From contig JAKBHG010000013.1 of assembly GCA_021836925.1 (NCBI GenBank), positions 1 to 10,275 on the forward strand: DNA of 10,275 bases, written 5' to 3'. Both the position numbers and the translations under genes were made by a program. This document shows positions 6,578 to 10,275 of this stretch, piece by piece. Source of the stretch: Microcaldota archaeon (GTDB taxonomy: Archaea > Micrarchaeota > Micrarchaeia > Micrarchaeales > Micrarchaeaceae). The notes under the pieces are model-generated. The model did no database searches, was not told the DNA's origin, and saw only the letters and a list, made by a program, of their open reading frames with translations. Each line of letters opens with the position of its first letter. The first letter of the stretch is position 1.

Positions 6578-7250
6578 GGCCTCCGCTTGTCCCCTTCACT
6601 TTCTTCTTTCCGAAAAGGCCGCCACGCTTGCTTTTAACTTCGGCCTTCACGTACTCGTTCAGGATATCAGGGTGCTCGACGGCATACGAGTCCTGCCATT
6701 CGTGGAACTCGCCCATCTTCTTCTTGAACGCATCCTCGGTCTTGGCCTCGTACTCCGGCCTTATTTTTCTCCATTCCTCAGTCTTTATACCGTATGGGGC
6801 AGTCTCCCTGACCCTCTGCGGATTGAACGTGTATCTGAAGAACGCGTTGTAGTAGTCGTAGTCCTGTTCCTCTACCGCCGCAGGGTCTATGTGAATGTTC
6901 TGCGTTCCGAGGAACTCTATCAGCTCCTCGCGGCTCATCTTCTCCTTCAGGTTGCCGGAGCCCACGTTGTTGTATGTGACGAGTATGGTGCCCTTGACGT
7001 AGTTCACTGTTGCCTTTATGACCGGCTCGAGCAGCATAAGCCTGTACTGCAGCCTTGCGGCATGGGGTATGTCTATCAGTTCCTTCTGCGATATGTTCGA
7101 GAACATCACTCTCTTAATGGTCCTGTAGGGAACTACGTACTTCTTGCCGTTCTCCTCAACAGACCATTGGAAATTCTCGCTGCCCGGTTCGTTCTTCCTT
7201 GCTGTAGCCCTCTTGTTGAAGTCCGATATTATCTCGTCTATTCTCTCCAT
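6558..7250 (-). CDS. Unrecognised protein with a possible HMA-like ferredoxin-fold domain, partner of the radical SAM gene
   Basis: A 230-residue soluble protein that I cannot assign. Residues 42-123 can be read as a strand (YRTIKRVMF), a helix (HAARLQYRLMLLEP), two strands (VIKATVNYVKGTILVTYNN, 77-95), a helix (SREELIEFLG) and a strand (NIHIDP). This resembles heavy-metal-associated (HMA) domains, in which a GVxxxxVNYxxgxxxVtYd pattern is usual, but no CxxC is present; the protein has no cysteine. An acidic Tyr-rich stretch (EEQDYDYYNAFFRY) and a charged helical part follow. The tail SKRGGLFGKKKVKG then GTSGGHWFHGI (to 230) is basic, then Gly/His/aromatic. ATG 7250 is preceded by GTGA 5 nt upstream. 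The gene begins 47 bp after the radical SAM stop without a convincing promoter between, so co-transcription is likely and a role with that enzyme is inferred. The HMA reading is only pattern-based. Confidence 0.75.
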   Translation of the reverse strand: MERIDEIISDFNKRATARKNEPGSENFQWSVEENGKKYVVPYRTIKRVMFSNISQKELIDIPHAARLQYRLMLLEPVIKATVNYVKGTILVTYNNVGSGNLKEKMSREELIEFLGTQNIHIDPAAVEEQDYDYYNAFFRYTFNPQRVRETAPYGIKTEEWRKIRPEYEAKTEDAFKKKMGEFHEWQDSYAVEHPDILNEYVKAEVKSKRGGLFGKKKVKGTSGGHWFHGI

Positions 7251-7297
7251 GTTCGTCACTTGCTTCGTATTGCTTTTTCGTGGTTCTAACGCTACGC

Positions 7298-9292
7298 TCA
7301 GTGGCCTCCGCATCCGCATCCTCCGGAGCCGCAGTCTCCTGAGCCGCATGTGCAGCCCGCGCCATCATGCATTCCGGCAGACATGCCGTCTGCTTCGTGC
7401 TCATGATTGTGGCCGTGCTCGTGGCCGCTCTCATGTGCGGGCTTCGGCTGCTGCTGTGCAGCCGCAACCTTCTGCTCCTGGACCATGCCGCTTCCGGACG
7501 AGACCGGCACGCTCTGTGCAAAGGTCTCGTTCACGAAGTTTGCGACCGACTGGCCGCCGTTCACCGGCAGGGCGAAGTAGTCTATCATCTCGCCGTACGT
7601 CTTCATGTACTCGGGCGTGGCCTCGATGGCCTTAACGTCCCTTCTGTACTTGTCGGACGAGTATGTCCAGTCCGGGTGCGATGTCTCCCACTCCTTTACA
7701 GGTATGCTGTACTGCTTCTGCACTTTGTCCCTGTACACTTCCGGAAACACGTTGAACGTGCAGAACGGAAGCACCTCGCCGTCAGGCATTGCGTAGTGTA
7801 TGTCGCACTTCTCTACCCTGTGTATGTCGTAGGTGTACTCGTCCTGGAAGTGCATCATTCCGATGAAGATCGACTTCATCTGCAGCTTGCCCATGCTCCC
7901 GAAGTCGTGCTTCAGGAATATGCTCATCAGCAGCTTCGAGAAGTTGACGGACTTGGGCTGGTTCTTCTTGTCTATGAACTTCCTTATTCCGATCAGCGTC
8001 TTCACTGCTATGGCCCTCTTCACGAGCTTGCTCTTGCCTTCCATCTCGTCTACGGCCCTCTGCAGGTGCTCGATGAGCCCTGCAGCGTCGAGGAACCTGG
8101 TAAGAGGCACTATCTTGTTGTCGCTGTCTATGAATATGTATGCGCCTGCACCACACGCGAAGTGAATCGACAGGTCGTACTTGTACTCGCCCGTGAGGGC
8201 TTCTATGAACCTGTTTATCCCGCCAACATACGGCACCGAGAACCAATCGTCCTTCTTTATCGCACCATGGGTCTGCTCCTCTATGAGCTTGATGGCCCCT
8301 GGAATCGATATGCGCTGGCTCTCCCTTTGCCTGGAAGGCATCCTCCCCACCAGCGAAACCGGCTGGAAGTTGACAGCCCTGACCACGTCCGCGTTGTTTA
8401 TCGCGAAGTTCACCATGTCCCCAAGCTCATGCTCGTTTATGCCCCTTATCACAGTGGGCACGAGCACGGCATTCAGGCCCGCCTTCCTCAGTGCTGTGAG
8501 TGTTGCAGGAACCTCCCAGTGGTTCTTCGGGTTCGCCCTCTTGCTCACTCCGTCGAAGCTCATGTAGAGAGTGCTGACTCCAGCATGCCTGAACTTGACT
8601 GCAAGCTCAGGATCCTGCGCAATTGTTATTCCAGTGGTATTGAGCTGGATCTGGTCAAAGCCGACCTCCTTCGCCATCTTCACTATCTCTACTATCCTAG
8701 GATGTAGAGTTGGCTCGCCTCCGGTTATCTGTATCGCGTTGGCCGGTATCGGCTTCTGGCTCCTGAGGTTGACGAATATGTGCCTTATCTCTTCAAGAGT
8801 TGGCTCGTATATTGGCTCTCCTTCCTTCGCGTAGAAGAAGCAGTACCAGCATGAGAGGTGGCACCTGTTCGTAACCACTACGTTTGCAAGTCCAGTATGC
8901 GACTTGTGCCTGCCGCACATTCCGCAGTCGAACGGGCAGTTGGCGCCATTTGTCTCGGAGATGAAGTTCGGGTTCTCGAAGCCCCTCCCGAAGTAATTGT
9001 ACCTGCGCATCTTCATGTACATTTCGTAGTCTTCCCAGTACTTTTCGACAGTCCACTTGTGCTCGGGGCAGTACTTCCTTATCATGACGTTGTCTCCGTC
9101 CTTGTATATTGTGCCAGTCACTATCAGCTTGCACTCCGGGCAGACGGTCTGCGTCCTCTCTATCACAGGCATCTTCTCGATCTCTTCCATCGTCCTGTGG
9201 TAGGGCGCCAGCACCGGGTTTGATGAGTAATCCACCTCACCCTCTTCTATAGTGTCATTCTCTGTGATTTCTATCTGTTGCTCTCCAGCCAT
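7298..9292 (-). CDS. Radical SAM protein of the tetraether lipid synthase (Tes, MJ0619-like) type with a His/Cys-rich tail
   Basis: A 664-residue enzyme. The radical SAM motif is C144-HLS-C148-WY-C151, with ITGGEP (189-194) as the SAM-binding segment. Before it lie CPEC (51-54) and C75, suitable for a rubredoxin-like or zinc site, and CPFDCGMC (119-126), a second CX3CX2C cluster. C380, C496 and C511 can serve a further cluster. This cysteine plan plus the N-terminal CPEC region matches the archaeal family of Methanocaldococcus MJ0619, whose members couple the tail ends of isoprenoid lipid chains to make membrane-spanning GDGT tetraethers. Related paralogues may do other C-C chemistry, so the exact substrate is inferred. 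The last ~48 residues (617-664) carry 8 His and then 5 Cys in Gly-rich sequence and look like a metal-binding or storage tail. ATG 9292 has GTGAT 3 nt upstream and a good TATA box at 9323-9330. The 6558-7250 gene follows after 47 bp. Confidence 0.88.
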   Translation of the reverse strand: MAGEQQIEITENDTIEEGEVDYSSNPVLAPYHRTMEEIEKMPVIERTQTVCPECKLIVTGTIYKDGDNVMIRKYCPEHKWTVEKYWEDYEMYMKMRRYNYFGRGFENPNFISETNGANCPFDCGMCGRHKSHTGLANVVVTNRCHLSCWYCFFYAKEGEPIYEPTLEEIRHIFVNLRSQKPIPANAIQITGGEPTLHPRIVEIVKMAKEVGFDQIQLNTTGITIAQDPELAVKFRHAGVSTLYMSFDGVSKRANPKNHWEVPATLTALRKAGLNAVLVPTVIRGINEHELGDMVNFAINNADVVRAVNFQPVSLVGRMPSRQRESQRISIPGAIKLIEEQTHGAIKKDDWFSVPYVGGINRFIEALTGEYKYDLSIHFACGAGAYIFIDSDNKIVPLTRFLDAAGLIEHLQRAVDEMEGKSKLVKRAIAVKTLIGIRKFIDKKNQPKSVNFSKLLMSIFLKHDFGSMGKLQMKSIFIGMMHFQDEYTYDIHRVEKCDIHYAMPDGEVLPFCTFNVFPEVYRDKVQKQYSIPVKEWETSHPDWTYSSDKYRRDVKAIEATPEYMKTYGEMIDYFALPVNGGQSVANFVNETFAQSVPVSSGSGMVQEQKVAAAQQQPKPAHESGHEHGHNHEHEADGMSAGMHDGAGCTCGSGDCGSGGCGCGGH

Positions 9293-9446
9293 ATCATCAC
9301 GTGTTTTTATCCCGTTCGAAGGTATTTAAATCCTTTCGGTTTAAAAATGCACAGTGTTTCTGAAAATGCAAAGAAAGTATACCGAGGTAAACTTTAAGAG
9401 AAATTGGATAAATATGAAAGAAAATCGATTGGGATGGGGGAGGTAG
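9293..9446. other. Intergenic region between the Nudix-like and radical SAM genes
   Basis: These 154 A/T-rich bases contain the radical SAM promoter (9323-9338). The remainder shows no convincing open reading frame: the longest ATG-started plus-strand frame, from 9345, is about 16 codons and lacks a ribosome site. Two copies of AAAATGCA, near 9343 and 9364, are the only repeat seen. No hairpin-plus-T terminator for the Nudix-like gene was found. Confidence 0.6.
9323..9338 (-). promoter_or_regulatory. BRE/TATA promoter of the radical SAM gene
   Basis: On the minus strand CGAAAGGA (9338-9331) is followed by TTTAAATA (9330-9323), a close match to an archaeal BRE plus TATA box. A start about 25 bp downstream falls near 9300 and gives a leader of roughly eight bases, which would hold the GTGATGAT just before ATG 9292. 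This is the clearest promoter in the window. Confidence 0.6.
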
Positions 9447-9884
9447 TTACTTGTATGTTGGCGCACCCTTTATTTCGCGCGCTATTATCCCGGTCTCGAA
9501 CACATCGTCGAGCAGCCCCTTTACCGACTCGCGCCTGCGCTTGTCTGCGATAGATTTAAGCAGCCCGGCTTCGGTGACCCCTATTATCTTTGAGGACTTT
9601 TGATCCGGGGCGACCTTTGATTTGGCCACGAAAAGGTAATGCGTTTCGGTACCAGTGGCGTGCTTGCATCCGTCACTGTCAAAGCCGTAGAGGTGATTGG
9701 TCTTCCTGAGGAAAGATATGTCCTTGCCTGATATGCCTGCCTTCGCGCTTATCGCCCTTATCATCGCATCGTGGTGGATCTCGTTCTTCTTGACGTCGCC
9801 ACCTATGAGCTCGAATCCGCCCTTCTCCTTCGTGACGTAGATCTTATCTTCATTATACAGTAATGAGTACACGCGTTCGCACAT
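9447..9884 (-). CDS. Nudix-fold protein with degenerate catalytic box
   Basis: A 145-residue protein. The Nudix box pattern GX5EX7REUXEEXGU can be laid over residues 29-51: G29, E35, seven residues, then R43-A-I-S-A-K-A-G50-I51. Fold-defining G29, E35, R43, G50 and I51 remain, but the metal-binding glutamates of REUXEE are replaced (A44, A47, K48). The strand before it (KEKGGFELIGGD) and the later strand THYLFVAKSK also fit the fold. Hydrolysis of nucleoside-diphosphate substrates by the usual mechanism is therefore unlikely; ligand binding or a structural role is inferred. ATG 9884 is favoured because CGGTGG lies 4 nt upstream; GTG 9893 is an in-frame alternative that would be almost leaderless. 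The C-terminus (IIAREIKGAPTYK) is basic. The gene stands alone between its own promoter region and a 154-bp gap before the radical SAM gene. Confidence 0.8.
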   Translation of the reverse strand: MCERVYSLLYNEDKIYVTKEKGGFELIGGDVKKNEIHHDAMIRAISAKAGISGKDISFLRKTNHLYGFDSDGCKHATGTETHYLFVAKSKVAPDQKSSKIIGVTEAGLLKSIADKRRRESVKGLLDDVFETGIIAREIKGAPTYK

Positions 9885-9914
9885 TGCTGCCACCGATAAT
9901 AAACGCTATCTAAG

Positions 9915-9925
9915 AGTTTTATTTG
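9915..9925 (-). promoter_or_regulatory. Putative TATA box for the Nudix-like gene
   Basis: The minus strand reads CAAATAAAACT here, about 35 bp before ATG 9884. Transcription would start near 9894, leaving a leader of about ten bases. Another A/T-rich stretch, CTTTTTATCATAAC at about 9926-9939, lies further upstream and is less well placed. Confidence 0.4.
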
Positions 9926-9932
9926 TTATGAT

Positions 9933-9970
9933 AAAAAGCAGGGAATATTGGGCATTTTGTGTTTTGCCCA
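9933..9970 (-). terminator. Hairpin plus T-run after the Asn/Tyr-rich gene
   Basis: Directly after the TAA stop at 9971 the minus strand has TGGGCA (9970-9965), a 10-nt A-rich loop, and TGCCCA (9954-9949), a perfect 6-bp stem. A run of five T follows at 9937-9933. The position, immediately past the stop and before the next promoter, suits a transcription terminator. Confidence 0.5.
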
Positions 9971-10275
9971 TTAAGAATGCCTGAATTTTTTCTTCGGGAA
10001 GCGCTTCTTGTTATCGCGGCGTTCGTTGCGATTGTCTTTATTCCACCTGTTGTTACTGTTACTGCTGTTGTTATTGCTGCTGTTCTCATACTTGTTACTG
10101 TTGCTGCTGCTGTTGCTGTTATTATACTTATTATTTTCAAACTTTTTATTTCCATACTTATTATTCTCATATCTGTTATTGCCATACTTCTTATTTTCAT
10201 ACTTCTTATCCCCATACCTGTTATTTTCATACCTGTTACTGTTGTTATTGCTGCTGCCCCTATACCTATTATTGC
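9971..10275 (-). CDS. C-terminal part of a protein with an Asn/Tyr/Lys-rich repeat domain (partial, runs off right edge)
   Basis: The last 100 codons of a gene whose start lies beyond the window. The frame gives eight pentapeptide units of the form (R/K)(Y/F)(E/G)(N/D)(N/K) (codons 14-53 of the visible part), an Asn/Ser-rich spacer with RW, then a strongly basic end (NKDNRNERRDNKKRFPKKKF, then RHS). Between units the third codon positions vary (GAA/GAG, AAT/AAC, GGG/GGC/GGA, AGG/AGA), so this frame is the one under protein selection. An ATG-started frame on the same strand (10230-9919) is rich in Ile/Met/Thr and is taken as a shadow. Composition suggests a disordered, low-complexity, possibly RNA-binding tail, such as those at the ends of RNA helicases and other RNA-binding proteins. 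The enzymatic part, if any, is not visible, so no function is assigned. Confidence 0.75.
   Translation of the reverse strand, partial: NNRYRGSSNNNSNRYENNRYGDKKYENKKYGNNRYENNKYGNKKFENNKYNNSNSSSNSNKYENSSNNNSSNSNNRWNKDNRNERRDNKKRFPKKKFRHS
10115..10234 (-). repeat. Eight tandem 15-bp coding repeats
   Basis: Eight in-frame 15-bp units fill these 120 bases without a gap: RYENN, RYGDK, KYENK, KYGNN, RYENN, KYGNK, KFENN, KYNNS. The third residue alternates E and G through seven units, so the true period may be 30 bp (ten residues) made by duplication of a pair. Base changes are mostly synonymous or Arg/Lys and Asn/Lys exchanges. Confidence 0.85.

Noticed and set aside
6558..7250. The 230-residue protein as a RiPP precursor for the radical SAM enzyme
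   Set aside because: It is too large, with a folded-looking body, and the radical SAM gene resembles the lipid-synthase family without a SPASM-type peptide maturase pattern; kept only as a side possibility.
7298..7349. Extension of the 6558 gene upstream to 7349 (starting MRLRRLRLRRMRMRR)
   Set aside because: The added residues are an out-of-frame reading of the Gly/Cys repeat end of the radical SAM gene; ATG 7250 has a ribosome site at the right distance.
7367..8707. A 446-codon plus-strand frame opposite the radical SAM gene
   Set aside because: The opposite strand has all radical SAM motifs in frame; the plus-strand product is Leu/Val/Arg/His-rich without motifs, typical of the complement of high-GC third positions.
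9345..9395. A 16-codon plus-strand reading frame (MHSVSENAKK...) in the 154-bp gap
   Set aside because: There is no ribosome site, the length is at chance level, and the frame overlaps only A/T-rich promoter-flanking sequence.
9919..10230. A 103-codon minus-strand frame with MKI/MGI/MAI repeats
   Set aside because: The Asn/Tyr frame of the same strand shows third-position variation and a sensible basic C-terminus; this frame runs through the hairpin and into the Nudix promoter.
10115..10234. A possible CRISPR array from the regular repeats
   Set aside because: Units are 15 bp, contiguous, without spacers, and in frame with a coding sequence.
1..10275. tRNA, rRNA, insertion sequence or integrase signatures
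   Set aside because: None seen by eye on either strand: no tRNA-like cloverleaf with GTTCRANNC box, no terminal inverted repeats with a transposase, no recombinase motifs.

Overview
The window reads as chromosomal DNA of an archaeon. The evidence is an archaeal family-B DNA polymerase with a uracil-sensing type N-terminal domain, pheS and pheT in the archaeal/eukaryotic form, heavy use of AGG/ATA codons, TATA-like boxes 20-40 bp before start codons with near-leaderless starts, GGTG(AT)-type ribosome sites, and a radical SAM protein of the archaeal tetraether lipid synthase type. Tight packing and several shortened or degenerate enzymes would suit a reduced-genome lineage such as a DPANN/Micrarchaeota-like group. 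That placement is inference; the lineage cannot be fixed from this window alone.

Layout, left to right. The minus strand at 1-1205 holds the first 401 codons of a family-B DNA polymerase that runs off the left edge. Upstream of it, at 1292-1708 (minus), lies a small conserved-looking protein possibly related to SecB-like proteins. A divergent promoter region (1709-1830) separates it from a plus-strand cluster of a sequon-rich surface protein with signal peptide and C-terminal anchor (1831-2622), pheS (2633-4099) and pheT (4102-5760), with almost no space between genes. This unit converges at 5761-5781 on a long minus-strand series.

The minus-strand series, in transcription order from the right edge, is: the C-terminal end of a protein with eight pentapeptide repeats rich in Asn, Tyr and Lys/Arg (9971-10275); a Nudix-fold protein without the catalytic glutamates (9447-9884); a 664-residue radical SAM protein with extra cysteine clusters and a His/Cys-rich tail (7298-9292); an unrecognised 230-residue protein with a possible metal-site-free HMA-like domain (6558-7250); and a HAD-fold protein lacking most catalytic acids (5782-6471).

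The most interesting part is 5782-9292. A probable membrane-spanning-lipid synthase carries an unusual metal-binding tail and is followed closely by an uncharacterised protein with an odd Gly/His/aromatic C-terminus, then by a probable HAD pseudoenzyme. No CRISPR array, rRNA, tRNA, transposase or other mobile element was seen. No gene-free stretch exceeds 300 bases; the longest are 9293-9446 and 1709-1830.
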